The notes below the pieces were generated by a model. The model searched no databases, had not been told where the DNA came from, and was given only the letters and a program-made list of their open reading frames with translations. This document shows positions 35,267-43,993 of a DNA stretch of 46,741 nucleotides, in pieces. This DNA is from Alphaproteobacteria bacterium. Lineage in GTDB: Bacteria; Pseudomonadota; Alphaproteobacteria; UBA828. A program made the translations under genes and the position numbers. The stretch covers positions 1 to 46,741 of the forward strand of contig JAJEEP010000082.1 in the NCBI GenBank assembly GCA_022820945.1, read 5' to 3'. The number at the start of each line of letters is the position of its first letter. Positions within the stretch are counted from its first letter, which is position 1.

Positions 35267-36835
35267 TCAGCGGTTCCGGCCTCCCGGCCGCAGTGCAGCG
35301 ATGACGCGTTGCTCAATGGCGGCGAAGCGCTTTTCGTCGTCAAGCTCCTCCTTCACGACCGCCAGAACCGTGCGGACGGCTCCCCGCGCCTGCTTGTTGA
35401 GATGGGACATCGATGCATCGGCATCCGTGCGCTCAACTTTCCGGATTTCCTCCTGCAGCTCTTCCACTGCCAGAAGCGTCTCTCCGAGTTGCGTGCGCTC
35501 CTCCGCGGTTCGGTTGCGCTCCTTGATCGAGGTTTTGAGCCGCTCGGCTTCCTTATTCAGCGTCTCGATTAGCTGCGTCTTCTCGTTGTGGGACGTCAGC
35601 CCTTCTTCAAGCCGGCGTCGGGCCTTCGTGGTCGCGCGCTCCGCCCTTTGAGTGATCTTGCGCACGGAGGTGTTGCGGTCTTTGGATTCGTCGCGGATCT
35701 CCTTTTCGATACGCCGCATCTCGTCGGCGAGCTGTGCGTGAAGCCGAGAGAGTGCGTCCGAGGGCTCGAAATCGTCCCGCTGGGAATTCGGCACCAGGGC
35801 CGGGTCCACAACATGCACCTCACCGAAGCACCACATGGCCAAGGGACGAGTAGTCCAGAGCGCCTGCACGAGCGATTGGTCGCCGATCGCAATGTTGTGC
35901 ATGCGTACGCGAAGCCCTCCAAAGGGGACGTCGGCAAGAGCCCCGCTCCTTGGGTGCTGGGCAAGCCAACCCCACCAGCCCTGATAGTCGCCGTTTCTTG
36001 GTAGGGCCACGACGTCGGTGACTTCCACTCGGCGGCGCTTCTGTCCACGCCCGTCTCTGGTCGCGAATGAGTCCTTGAACGGGCGATACACTTCGCGAAG
36101 GACCGCTCCGTCCGCTCCGCGAATACGGATCGAGACAGTATCGAGGGACTCGGGATATCCGGCATTCTCGGCGAACGAACGGATTTTAGTTTGGAATTTC
36201 CAGGTCGTGGGGTCTTGGCGCACCGGCGCCGCCTGCTCTAGGTAACTCGACAAGGCCTCAACGTCGAGCAAGGCGGGGTTACTCACCTGCTCGAGAGAGA
36301 CCTGCAAAAATCTCGCATTGGAGTCAGATGATCGTTCTTCAGGCGTGCAGTTACTATTGATCGCGTCGGCAATGGTCGTGGGCGCCTGCCCCGGACGCGT
36401 CAGGCGATTGATGGCCTCCGCGTCGAACGTGACGGCGCAGGTCCGGTCGCCGCCGTCGCTGGTTTCGAAGACGAGCCGGCCGCAGTAGCTGATCCCGGCC
36501 ATGCGGCCAATCCCGCGGAAGCCAGCGTTGGCGGCTGCCGCGTCGGCAGAATCGGCCTTGTCCGAGTAACCAATGTCCACCAGCCGAACGATAGCTTCTT
36601 CCGGGCTAAGCCCCGTACCGTCGTCACGGAGCCGAAGCGATTTCGTGTGGGGATCGACAGTGACGTCGATGCAACCCTCTTCAGGGCCTAGTAGGCCTTG
36701 ACGGCGTGCGGCGCGGATGCTGTCGAATGCATTCTGGATGTACTCTCGTACGCAGTGCAGCGGCTCGCTGTACATCCCGAGAGTAATGGTTTCTAGCAGA
36801 TGGACGCCTAGTTGAGTTTCGGGGGCTTGGGGCAT
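35267..36835 (-). CDS. GHKL/Hsp90-MutL-type ATPase with C-terminal coiled coil, paralogue B
   Basis: A 522-residue ATPase. N-terminal GHKL motifs: VREYIQNAFDSI with E31 and N35, DDGTGL at 71-76 and GFRGIG at 105-110. The middle domain has GLRVRMHNIAIG and WCFGEVHVVDPALVPNSQRD, matching paralogue A step by step. Residues from about 370 to 500 form a long charged coiled coil (EKEIRDESKDRNTSVRK, then EAERLKTSIKERNRTAEE), absent from A. Its ATG is 3 nt after the herA stop. The pair A and B could form a heterodimer as MutL-alpha proteins do; this is inference from paralogy and operon position. The coiled coil would allow a second contact, for example with HerA. Confidence 0.88.
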   Translation of the reverse strand: MPQAPETQLGVHLLETITLGMYSEPLHCVREYIQNAFDSIRAARRQGLLGPEEGCIDVTVDPHTKSLRLRDDGTGLSPEEAIVRLVDIGYSDKADSADAAAANAGFRGIGRMAGISYCGRLVFETSDGGDRTCAVTFDAEAINRLTRPGQAPTTIADAINSNCTPEERSSDSNARFLQVSLEQVSNPALLDVEALSSYLEQAAPVRQDPTTWKFQTKIRSFAENAGYPESLDTVSIRIRGADGAVLREVYRPFKDSFATRDGRGQKRRRVEVTDVVALPRNGDYQGWWGWLAQHPRSGALADVPFGGLRVRMHNIAIGDQSLVQALWTTRPLAMWCFGEVHVVDPALVPNSQRDDFEPSDALSRLHAQLADEMRRIEKEIRDESKDRNTSVRKITQRAERATTKARRRLEEGLTSHNEKTQLIETLNKEAERLKTSIKERNRTAEERTQLGETLLAVEELQEEIRKVERTDADASMSHLNKQARGAVRTVLAVVKEELDDEKRFAAIEQRVIAALRPGGRNR

Positions 36836-36838
36836 GGG

Positions 36839-38515
36839 CTATCCCTGCCGATAGGCGTTGCGCGGGAAACGAAGCTTCAACGTTCCCGCGCTGAACCGTG
36901 TATGGCTCACGAGTAGCTCGCCCTTGCGGAGAAATGGGACACGCCGAGACTGCGGTCGCAGGCGAATCTCCGAGTCCTTCTGGGACTCAACAGCGGTCGT
37001 CCGACCGAAGACGTGCGTGCCGGAGTTACCGGTAACCCGGTCGTCGACGCTGGTGCGGAACTGCTCGGCCCCGAACAGGATGATGCCCTCCGAGCGGCCG
37101 CGTTCGCTGATCTCCCTGAGGTGTCCCGTCAGGGACCGGGCCCCACCGTGCTTGGGCGCGAACTTGTTCAACTCGTCTGCGAAAAGCACCACCGTGCGGG
37201 CCTCCGCACTCCTACCTTGCTCCTCGTCGTCGTCCGGCTCTGATGGCACCGGCTCTCGTAGGGCGGAGATCACGTCGCCGACCACGAATGCTTGCAGATA
37301 GTCAGGAAGTTTCGCGATATCGACGACGGCAACCTGGCCCGGCTGAAGGCGGCACAGACTGTCTGACAAGGACACCTGTCGATAGTCCTCGGCGCGTCGC
37401 GCCAACTCGGTGAAAATGCCGTTTCGAGTGCGCTGACCGAACAGGCGGAAAAACCGGCGCCAGGACACGACCGGTATCCGACTCTTGTCCGGGGTCTCCC
37501 TCGCCCAGCTGGCGACTTTGCTACGCAGCGCGCTCCATGGGTCCTCTCCGCCAACATTCTCCCTGCAATATTCGACGCAACTCACGAGCGTCTGGGCAGG
37601 GTCGTCCATGTCCTCGAAGAGTAGATGGAGACGTTCCAGGGCGTTCTCGACATCGTAGAAGTATCGATGAGCTCGCCCAGCATCGACATTAGCGGAGACC
37701 TCCTCCGCGCTCAGCATGGTCTGAACCCGGGCCGGCTCGCTGGACGAATAGGGATAGAAATACGTCACCTCGGACAACGGCTTGCATTCCAGGTCACACC
37801 TTTCCCAGTCGGCTCGGGTCTGATCGTTCAAGTCTGGATCTGATTCGTGAAGCCGAAGGAGGTCGGCGCCTTTGACATTGAGAACGACGAATGCCGGCTT
37901 CGTGCCAGCGGGCCAGTCTTCCGCCCGCTGCTGGATAGCGGACAGGATGAACATGGCGTAGGAGGTCTTCGTCGCCAGCCCTGAGACGCCAGAAATGTTG
38001 AGGTGTGCACCCTCGGGGCCCACCAGGTAATCCGCATCCATATCGACGCTGATGACGATGCTCTTGTCCTCGGGCCCGGACATGGTGATGTATCCGGCCG
38101 GTGTGTTGCGGCGGTACTCGTCGATGCCGAGCGCTCTGCGCACCCCGTCTTCGTCCGGCCAACGGACCCGGGATCCATGGGGCACGGGCATTTCGATGTC
38201 GTTCGTGTTGTACAACACAGTAGCGTCAGCATAGGTGGTGACGACGCGGCCGACGCGAGGCGACTGCGACGAGTTCCCGAAGTCGGAGGATATGAAGCCG
38301 CTCAGAGGGCTCGGTTCGTCCGAAACCTGGTGGATTTCGTCGATGATTGCATAAAAGCGGCCTATGTCGAGGTCGCCGTTCTCCGGCGGCTGCACCTGGA
38401 CGAAGTCGAATGGCTTGAGGTTGACCCCAGCGGCCAACCAGAAACGGAACGAGCCGGTTGATGTCGGATGATTCTCTGTCGCAACGACGCGACCTATCGG
38501 GGAGTCGGTGCTCAT
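36839..38515 (-). CDS. herA: HerA-like AAA/FtsK-superfamily DNA translocase
   Basis: A 558-residue HerA-type ATPase. The N-terminal 125 residues form the HAS-barrel region (SPIGRVVATENHPTSTGSFR, then FDFVQVQ). Walker A is GVSGLATKTS at about 176-185, with the Lys-Thr pair in place. VVLNVKGADLL follows, then Walker B as VVLFADELNKFAP, and the C-terminal part has HLREISERGRSEGIILFG with the arginine-finger region. Hexameric HerA pumps DNA and works with NurA in DNA-end resection in archaea. ATG 38515 is preferred; a TTG two codons upstream is possible. It follows nurA by 34 nt and is 3 nt from the next gene. The acidic insertion EPDDDEEQGRS before Walker B is unusual. Confidence 0.9.
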   Translation of the reverse strand: MSTDSPIGRVVATENHPTSTGSFRFWLAAGVNLKPFDFVQVQPPENGDLDIGRFYAIIDEIHQVSDEPSPLSGFISSDFGNSSQSPRVGRVVTTYADATVLYNTNDIEMPVPHGSRVRWPDEDGVRRALGIDEYRRNTPAGYITMSGPEDKSIVISVDMDADYLVGPEGAHLNISGVSGLATKTSYAMFILSAIQQRAEDWPAGTKPAFVVLNVKGADLLRLHESDPDLNDQTRADWERCDLECKPLSEVTYFYPYSSSEPARVQTMLSAEEVSANVDAGRAHRYFYDVENALERLHLLFEDMDDPAQTLVSCVEYCRENVGGEDPWSALRSKVASWARETPDKSRIPVVSWRRFFRLFGQRTRNGIFTELARRAEDYRQVSLSDSLCRLQPGQVAVVDIAKLPDYLQAFVVGDVISALREPVPSEPDDDEEQGRSAEARTVVLFADELNKFAPKHGGARSLTGHLREISERGRSEGIILFGAEQFRTSVDDRVTGNSGTHVFGRTTAVESQKDSEIRLRPQSRRVPFLRKGELLVSHTRFSAGTLKLRFPRNAYRQG

Positions 38516-38549
38516 TGGCAACGTTCCAAATTGGTGGACGGCGGCAGTC

Positions 38550-39644
38550 TCAGAGGCATGCTCGAATACTCCGGTCGCTGCGGAACTGTGTCTTGATGTA
38601 GCGCTCCGTCAGATGCACGGGATAGAGGTGGCTAGCCCAGCGGGCGTCTATATTGGGGGTGGCGGGAGCGCGGAGCGCGAGAACGTGTTCGCTTATCCGG
38701 TTGCACCTCGCCGCATCCATCGTGGGCGAGTCATGAGAGGGATCGTCTGGAAAGACCTCGATCTTGACCACGCCGTCTGGGTATTCGAGGCTCGCCATGC
38801 GACTTCGTCCGTGCAGCCGCAGATACCACGAGGCAATCGTAAGGTTGCGGTGAGCCGTCCCTCGGGCCGGCGTCCGGTGGCCCGCAGGAAGCCGCGAAAT
38901 CAGGGTCCCGACCCGTTCGGCGCTGCTACCGCTCTGATACGGTCGGTGCAGGTCGAAGGACTTGGCAACACCGACGACATTCCGGAAGGCCTCCTTGTGT
39001 CGGTCCATGTCGAAGTAGAATTCGATCGAACCGTCTATGAGCAGGAGCGCTTCACGAGAGATCGCGCCGGCCTTGGCCATTGAGACGATTCGGTCGACTT
39101 CCATTCTGTGCATCTTGTGGAGCACCCGCGCACGAGCGCGGTCCACCGGCGGTCTGCCATCAGTGTCATCGACCTCGTAACGATCGAACGAAAGGTCCAG
39201 CGGAAGCCGCGAATCCTTAGCGGCCTCGCAGGCGGCCGATTCAGCGTCGGCGAGGTCCTCATCGGAAAACGAGTTGGGGAAAAGGAGGATGTTGGTCGAG
39301 TCGTAGTGCTTGAGCTGGAGCCGGGAGTCCTCAAGTTCCGTGGTCGCTACACCGATCTGGGCAATAATCAGCGGAAGATAGCGATTCTTGGTATCGACCA
39401 CATAGCCAGCATTGGTAATGCGCTGGGATCCGTCGATGAAGAACCTGAACAGAAGCGGGTCGTCGGCGTCGAGCCCGGAAACCGGCAGAAATCGCCTGCC
39501 AGGCCGCGGGGTCTCCAGGAACTTGCCTCGTGGGGGCCTGGTGTCACGCTCGTCAGGGGCTCGTGAAAGGTCGACATCGTCAACGCCGGCTGGCGCGTAG
39601 CAGGTGAACTTGCCCTCCCGGAGGGCAGCGAGGATGCCGGTCAT
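38550..39644 (-). CDS. nurA: NurA-like nuclease, first gene of the operon
   Basis: A 364-residue protein with the NurA domain (RNase H-like fold). The first catalytic motif is FFIDGSQRITNAG with D71, next to PLIIAQIGVATTEL; the second acidic motif is LLLIDGSIEFY, and NVVGVAKSF fits the conserved 'GVxKs' strand. The C-terminal segment SLEYPDGVVKIEVFP and HLYPVHLTERYIKT also match the family layout. NurA is a 5'-3' exonuclease and ssDNA endonuclease that works in the HerA ring. Its ATG begins the operon; about 690 bp without a gene lie upstream, so the promoter must be there. Domain assignment is by pattern; the first Asp is clear, the remaining acids are tentative. Confidence 0.82.
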   Translation of the reverse strand: MTGILAALREGKFTCYAPAGVDDVDLSRAPDERDTRPPRGKFLETPRPGRRFLPVSGLDADDPLLFRFFIDGSQRITNAGYVVDTKNRYLPLIIAQIGVATTELEDSRLQLKHYDSTNILLFPNSFSDEDLADAESAACEAAKDSRLPLDLSFDRYEVDDTDGRPPVDRARARVLHKMHRMEVDRIVSMAKAGAISREALLLIDGSIEFYFDMDRHKEAFRNVVGVAKSFDLHRPYQSGSSAERVGTLISRLPAGHRTPARGTAHRNLTIASWYLRLHGRSRMASLEYPDGVVKIEVFPDDPSHDSPTMDAARCNRISEHVLALRAPATPNIDARWASHLYPVHLTERYIKTQFRSDRSIRACL

Positions 39645-40333
39645 GGCCCTGTACGGAAGTACAATGCCTCACCGACATATGGCGTGGCTTCGGGCGGGAA
39701 GGCTGGAGGCTGGCGGTGCGGTAGGGTCATCGCCTCTCGATCTACCGGATGTTTCGGCTCGAACCTCATTTGGCTTTAGACAATGCTCACGACTCGGCGC
39801 TCGACACTCTTCCTCGGGAGACCCCTACTTGAAGCGCGCTGACTGTAGGTGAGCCGGGCCAGCATGGCCAGAGGCCCTCATTCTCTCGGAAGCGGCCACC
39901 GATCCCCAACCAAGGGAGCTCTCCGAACCGGGAGGCCGTTGGACCGTCTCGTCAGCACGCTCCCTCTTCAGCCTCTATGCAGGCAATGCCGCCGTCCGGA
40001 ATCGCATCCAACCAGGCCATGGCAGGCGCGTCACGTGCTCTACGCCCAGCGGTAAGCCGGCCGCGATGCCGAAGCCCAGCCTGCGCTCGCCACTCTCCCT
40101 CTTGGACAGCCGTGTCGCCTTCAGAGCCGCGCGCCACGCCCCCGCGGCCGTCCTCGTTATCTGCTTTGCTTGCATCGCCATCCAATATTGACGGGTCGTC
40201 GACTCCAATCTTCAATGCATTACGAACCAGGCCATCCCTACTCGGACCTGCAATCATTGGTCCTCTCCCGTTACAGAATGTTCAGATATGTACCTCTTGG
40301 GGCAACCTAGACAACCTTTCCCAGAACATCATT
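39645..40333. other. About 690 bp without a recognised gene, upstream of nurA
   Basis: It should contain the promoter of the five-gene operon. No clear coding sequence is seen; on the minus strand two overlapping open frames (39952-40257 and 39975-40208) show protein-like bits, such as LGFGIAAGLPLGVEHV, but no family match, and could be decayed coding DNA. Composition changes from GC-rich to AT-rich near 40290. No perfect long repeats were found. Confidence 0.4.
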
Positions 40334-40975
40334 CTAGTAACCTTTCTTGGTCTTATCTGCAATCAATCGACCGCGAACACAGACTTGAAACACCATCAGC
40401 AGCAAGAACCCGGCAATGGCTACTCCCCACTGACTTAGTTCTACGTTCAGATTTTCCAATGACGAGCTCTTGTCCAGAAACAGTGCGAGTATTCCCGCTC
40501 CGAAGTAAGCAGAATTCATGAACGCACAGACATGATATAGTACTAAGCTTGCACCAAAACCGCCAAATGGCGGCTTGTCTCTATTCGTTGGCAGTACGGG
40601 TTCTCCGAAGAGATCTGCGCCAGGCATCTTAAAGAAGTAGTCCCTAATGGAATTTACAGATCTAGCATATACAACCGAATTAAGGCGAAGCTTTTCAATG
40701 TATAGTATGACAGCTGCACCGATTACACTAAGAAATATAGCCGAAACACCGAAGATAAAGAAAGCCAGTATGCGGCCATCTTGCTTAATTTCGGCGTCGG
40801 AAAAATTTAGTAGGGCTAAACCAACGGTGGTGATGGGAATCGCTACAATTAGAAGAAAATATCGGTAGAATGTTGCAAGCACTTCGTTTGTCTTGAAGTA
40901 CGCTTGGGAAATATTGTCATACTCCTTAAGTTGAAATCGCTTGAAATCGTCGGACATTTCTTCACTTGAGTTCAT
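40334..40975 (-). CDS. Four-helix membrane protein of unknown function, AT-rich gene
   Basis: A 213-residue protein. A soluble N-terminus (about 35 residues, with KEYDNISQAYFKTNEVL) is followed by four predicted membrane helices: FYRYFLLIVAIPITTVGLAL, ILAFFIFGVSAIFLSVIGAA, LVLYHVCAFMNSAYFGAGIL and WGVAIAGFLLLMVFQVCV. A conserved-looking loop PPFGGFGASLV lies before the third helix. I do not recognise the family. Base composition is markedly more AT-rich than its neighbours, suggesting separate acquisition. A tiny frame ends 8 nt upstream. Membrane proteins of this shape are seen as effectors or signal partners in defence islands, but nothing here proves such a role. Confidence 0.65.
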   Translation of the reverse strand: MNSSEEMSDDFKRFQLKEYDNISQAYFKTNEVLATFYRYFLLIVAIPITTVGLALLNFSDAEIKQDGRILAFFIFGVSAIFLSVIGAAVILYIEKLRLNSVVYARSVNSIRDYFFKMPGADLFGEPVLPTNRDKPPFGGFGASLVLYHVCAFMNSAYFGAGILALFLDKSSSLENLNVELSQWGVAIAGFLLLMVFQVCVRGRLIADKTKKGY

Positions 40976-40983
40976 AGCGTTCT

Positions 40984-41154
40984 CTAGACTATTGCCGGCG
41001 GAAGGATTTCGCGAATCTTAACATACATTTCACGATCTTCATTGATCTTCAAAATACCTCTGAAGCACTCGAAGGAAGATGCAGGGTGTGTAACCGATGC
41101 CCATTGGTTCACGACAGATCGCAGACATGGCTTCGTCAATTCGACGCTCAACAT
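40984..41154 (-). CDS. Possible 56-residue reading frame just before the membrane-protein gene
   Basis: The frame starts at ATG 41152-41154 and reads MLSVELTKPCLRSVVNQWAS with a basic C-terminal part (ILKINEDREMYVKIREILPP), ending 8 nt before the membrane-protein start. In the overlapping frame, 41039-41161, a GTG start gives 40 residues (VANVERRIDEAMSAICREP, then GYTPCIFLRVLQRYFEDQ). That pattern resembles a small uncharacterised family with the form 'EAMxxIxxxxxxxxGYxPxxFLxML', cut off at the end. Either the first is a real leader gene or the whole stretch is a frameshifted remnant; I cannot decide. Confidence 0.3.
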   Translation of the reverse strand: MLSVELTKPCLRSVVNQWASVTHPASSFECFRGILKINEDREMYVKIREILPPAIV

Positions 41155-41383
41155 TCGCCACTGGATGTTCCCCCGCTCTTGCGACGCGTAGATGGGTTAT
41201 CTCCTTGCCTCATACGCGATGCGGCATTCAGACCCGTCGCTGTCTGTCCACCGGTCGATCCCTCGGCTACCTTAGCTTTTCCCGACGCCATCCCGGCAGC
41301 TTGCATAGACCCCATCATCGCATAGCAATCGGCCGGAACCATATCCAAGCGGTTTGCGGCGGCCGGAGACGCCGTCGGCCGCG

Positions 41384-41650
41384 TCACGGTCCCAACCTTG
41401 CACTCGCATTCACCGCATCCCTCAGCGCTTCCCCCGCCTTGAACGTCGGTGACCTCGGCGCCGGAATTCCTAGGGCCTCCCCGGTCCTGGGACTCCGTAC
41501 CGAACGTGCCGCTATACTTCTGATGCCAATGGTCCCAAATCCCGCAGTCCGGCCCTCCTCACCACTGGCAGGGACTTCCACGATGATAGCGATCACACTA
41601 TCCACCACGCCCCCGAAGGCTGCCTCGCCCACCATCGCAATAAAGCGGAC
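41384..41650 (-). pseudogene. Decayed HU/IHF-family gene
   Basis: A minus-strand frame carries the HU pattern with substitutions: GFGTIGIRSIAARSVRSPRT followed by GEALGIPAPRSPTFKAGEALRDAVN, against the family's 'GFGTFxxxxRAARxGRNPRTG' and 'FKAGKxLKDAVN'. The start of the gene (about 25 residues of the first helices) is missing or unreadable, and conserved residues of the DNA-binding arm are changed (RNPRTG to RSPRTG and GFGTF to GFGTI). It begins just after the Hsp90-like gene on the same strand. It is a truncated HU remnant rather than a working protein. A second, intact HU gene lies at 30021-30293. Confidence 0.65.
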
Positions 41651-41662
41651 TCGAAGAAGCGT

Positions 41663-43993
41663 CTATTCTGAACTACGACTCTGATAGTCAATATGGAGAA
41701 TGTCGCACTTCACCTCGAAGCGCTTTCTTTCATTTTCCTCAGGAAGAAAATTCGCTTGTATAGCATTTGGGATCGGTATGAAAATGCGATTCTTCATAAC
41801 AATGGTACAAGAAACGATCGACCCACCGCCAGATTGGTCGCTGATGAGTCTACGTGTCTGGAGATCATAGTACAGGCCGAACTTTTCTGAATGGTGTTGA
41901 AATATGAACAATGCCTTTTGCCCGCCCCAAACTACGGACGTGCGGTGCGGCTGCAGGAAGAAGTCTCCGTTCTCATCTCGGATACGATCTGTTATTGCAA
42001 GAAAACACTTGTAATCCTTCAGAGATGGCTCATTTGGCCCGATAGTCAACAGTTTCTTGTCGGTTTCCAAATCCAGCCGCTGGATCGGGGGCATAGGGCC
42101 GTGATCCGACCCATTCTGCTGTTCGATTGCTGACTGGTTTTCGATAACACCGGGAACCACGTCACGCATCGAACCCGCCGCCGCGGTGTCAACCACCTGA
42201 TAGCTTCGAGTCGCAACCTTGCCGGAACGCTCCGCTGCCTGCTGAAAGCTCAGCCTACCGCTCATGTAATCTTTCCAAAGCGACGTGAGGCTCTCAAGGT
42301 CCGACGCCTCATATTCGAATACCTCCCGCGTTCGATGAATGGACTTGAGAAAGGCCTCGGCACCTTGGCGCGTTGCAGTCGGTACAAGATCGGATACGCG
42401 AGGAAAGATCATGTTGCGCACAAAGTCTTTTACCATATCACTGAATGCTGAAAACTGAGTTTCATAAATTTCAAGTATTAGCCGAATGGTGTTCCCGGCT
42501 GGATCGAGGAAAAGCTCGACTGGTTTCTGTCGCTTTGTGACCAAGACCGGCAGGCCGTGAGAAATCCGGCCGAACTTGATATGCGAGTCCAGAAAGTAGT
42601 CATTCGAGAGGATTGAACCGAGTCGGAACGCCAACGCCTTTTCCGCCGCGCTGGTTTCCAGGGCCGATTTCTCTTCCAAGATACTTGGATCATCCGAGAG
42701 CTCTTCGATCCTGCAGTACATTCTGAGATACTGGAGCTCGCAATCCCGTCGAGGCGAACCGCGTGTCGGCATAATAATAGGCCGGTCCTCGGAAGCGTGT
42801 TCGACCGTCGCTCTGTCGGTGCCGGAATAGACAAGCACAGGTGCGTTTTCCGACTGACTCTTGACTTCATGTAACGGCACCGTGTCTCCAGGCTCCATAC
42901 GAACACGGAGGTTTGAACACAGATCGAAGCGCCCCCGTCCCGCAGCCCAGGCCACAAACGGGGCGCTCGCATTGCTTTCCGGTCGCTCGGCAAGATGGAG
43001 CGAGACGAATTCATCGGCTCCAGATGCCATGCGTTGCAGTACTTGCATGCTGTCCGTGGTCAGGGCTTCCCGGCCAGCAGTCGGTTGAAGGAACAGGAAA
43101 TCAGCGACCCCGCCGAATCCGTACACCGAGTTCACGCTGGCAGTCGCCAAGCCAAAGCCGCTACGAAAAGTCCGAAGGTTGCCGACACCCTGGCGCAGGA
43201 TCATGCTGCCTGCCAACTCTTGAGAGTCGACTTCGACATTTCGCAACGCAATCCGTACTTCACCGTTCACGGCTCCCATCAACTCCACGTCCGCCTTCAA
43301 GCCATTAGCTAGCTGAACACCCTGATCTTCCACAGACCAGGTCCGGTTCGCCAAGGCAGGTATCGATTCGTCAATGGGATGACCGCTAGCCTTGCTGCCG
43401 TTTACATACACGTCGATCGGCAGGAACGCCACGAACTGTGAGATGTAAGCTTGGGCCTGGTCGACATGGATGGGATGATCCGATTGCATCACCGCCGTGA
43501 CCGTGGTTCCTGGACTGCCTGTCGGAGATCGTGGCTCGAAGCTGATGCAGTCTTCGGTAACCGACAGCGTAGAGCGGAACGCTGCGCAGGCCGTGCGCTC
43601 GCTTGAGAGAACATCCTCCGTTTCGACATGCAGCTCTTCGGCAATACCGAAATTCGCCATGGCGCCGATGCCAAAGGTTCCGACAACGCCGGCCGCTCGG
43701 GCGTCCTCGGTGTTCTTGCTGCTGGAACCTGCACGCCAGAAGTGGTTGCGCAAATCCTCGCGCGACATGCCGATGCCGTTATCGGTCACGCACACGCGCC
43801 CGGCTTCAATAGTGATGTCGATACGGGGATCGAATTCCTGGCCCATGTGCCGTCTTTGCAGTATTGCATCGAAGGAGTTCTGGACGTTTTCTCGCAGCAG
43901 GGCGAAGGGTGTCGGATAGATTTGCGCCGCAAGGACTTCAATCATCCGGCTGATTTCAACAGCGAACGGAATTCGTTCGGACACTTCAGTCAT
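41663..43993 (-). CDS. Hsp90/HtpG-like ATPase paired with a phosphoesterase
   Basis: A 776-residue protein. The N-terminal GHKL domain is HtpG-like: LLRENVQNSFDAI with E35 and N39, DNGIGM at 71-76, and GTFGIGAMANF at 105-115, plus a middle domain with GVGNLRTFRSGFGLATASVN. The C-terminal 350 residues are unlike HtpG: no canonical dimerisation domain is seen, and instead there is a beta-rich tail with DFFLQPHRTSVVWGGQKALF and FGLYYDLQTRRLISDQ. It is therefore not the housekeeping chaperone. The ATG overlaps the stop of the metallophosphoesterase gene by 4 nt (ATGA), so the two are co-translated. Function is unknown; the pair may form a nucleotide- or DNA-acting sensor-effector, as an inference. 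Confidence 0.82.
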   Translation of the reverse strand: MTEVSERIPFAVEISRMIEVLAAQIYPTPFALLRENVQNSFDAILQRRHMGQEFDPRIDITIEAGRVCVTDNGIGMSREDLRNHFWRAGSSSKNTEDARAAGVVGTFGIGAMANFGIAEELHVETEDVLSSERTACAAFRSTLSVTEDCISFEPRSPTGSPGTTVTAVMQSDHPIHVDQAQAYISQFVAFLPIDVYVNGSKASGHPIDESIPALANRTWSVEDQGVQLANGLKADVELMGAVNGEVRIALRNVEVDSQELAGSMILRQGVGNLRTFRSGFGLATASVNSVYGFGGVADFLFLQPTAGREALTTDSMQVLQRMASGADEFVSLHLAERPESNASAPFVAWAAGRGRFDLCSNLRVRMEPGDTVPLHEVKSQSENAPVLVYSGTDRATVEHASEDRPIIMPTRGSPRRDCELQYLRMYCRIEELSDDPSILEEKSALETSAAEKALAFRLGSILSNDYFLDSHIKFGRISHGLPVLVTKRQKPVELFLDPAGNTIRLILEIYETQFSAFSDMVKDFVRNMIFPRVSDLVPTATRQGAEAFLKSIHRTREVFEYEASDLESLTSLWKDYMSGRLSFQQAAERSGKVATRSYQVVDTAAAGSMRDVVPGVIENQSAIEQQNGSDHGPMPPIQRLDLETDKKLLTIGPNEPSLKDYKCFLAITDRIRDENGDFFLQPHRTSVVWGGQKALFIFQHHSEKFGLYYDLQTRRLISDQSGGGSIVSCTIVMKNRIFIPIPNAIQANFLPEENERKRFEVKCDILHIDYQSRSSE

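Noticed and set aside
36839-39644. Housekeeping HerA-NurA repair pair
   Set aside because: HerA-NurA is the standard pair in archaea, not in alphaproteobacteria, and here it is in an accessory island in one operon with GHKL and radical SAM genes.
39952-40257. Minus-strand gene upstream of nurA
   Set aside because: Two overlapping frames each look partly protein-like, but neither matches a family nor has a good start; kept only as a remark on the gap.
41663-43993. Housekeeping HtpG chaperone
   Set aside because: The N-terminal domain is HtpG-like, but the canonical C-terminal dimerisation domain is absent and the tail is different; it is also co-translated with a phosphoesterase.
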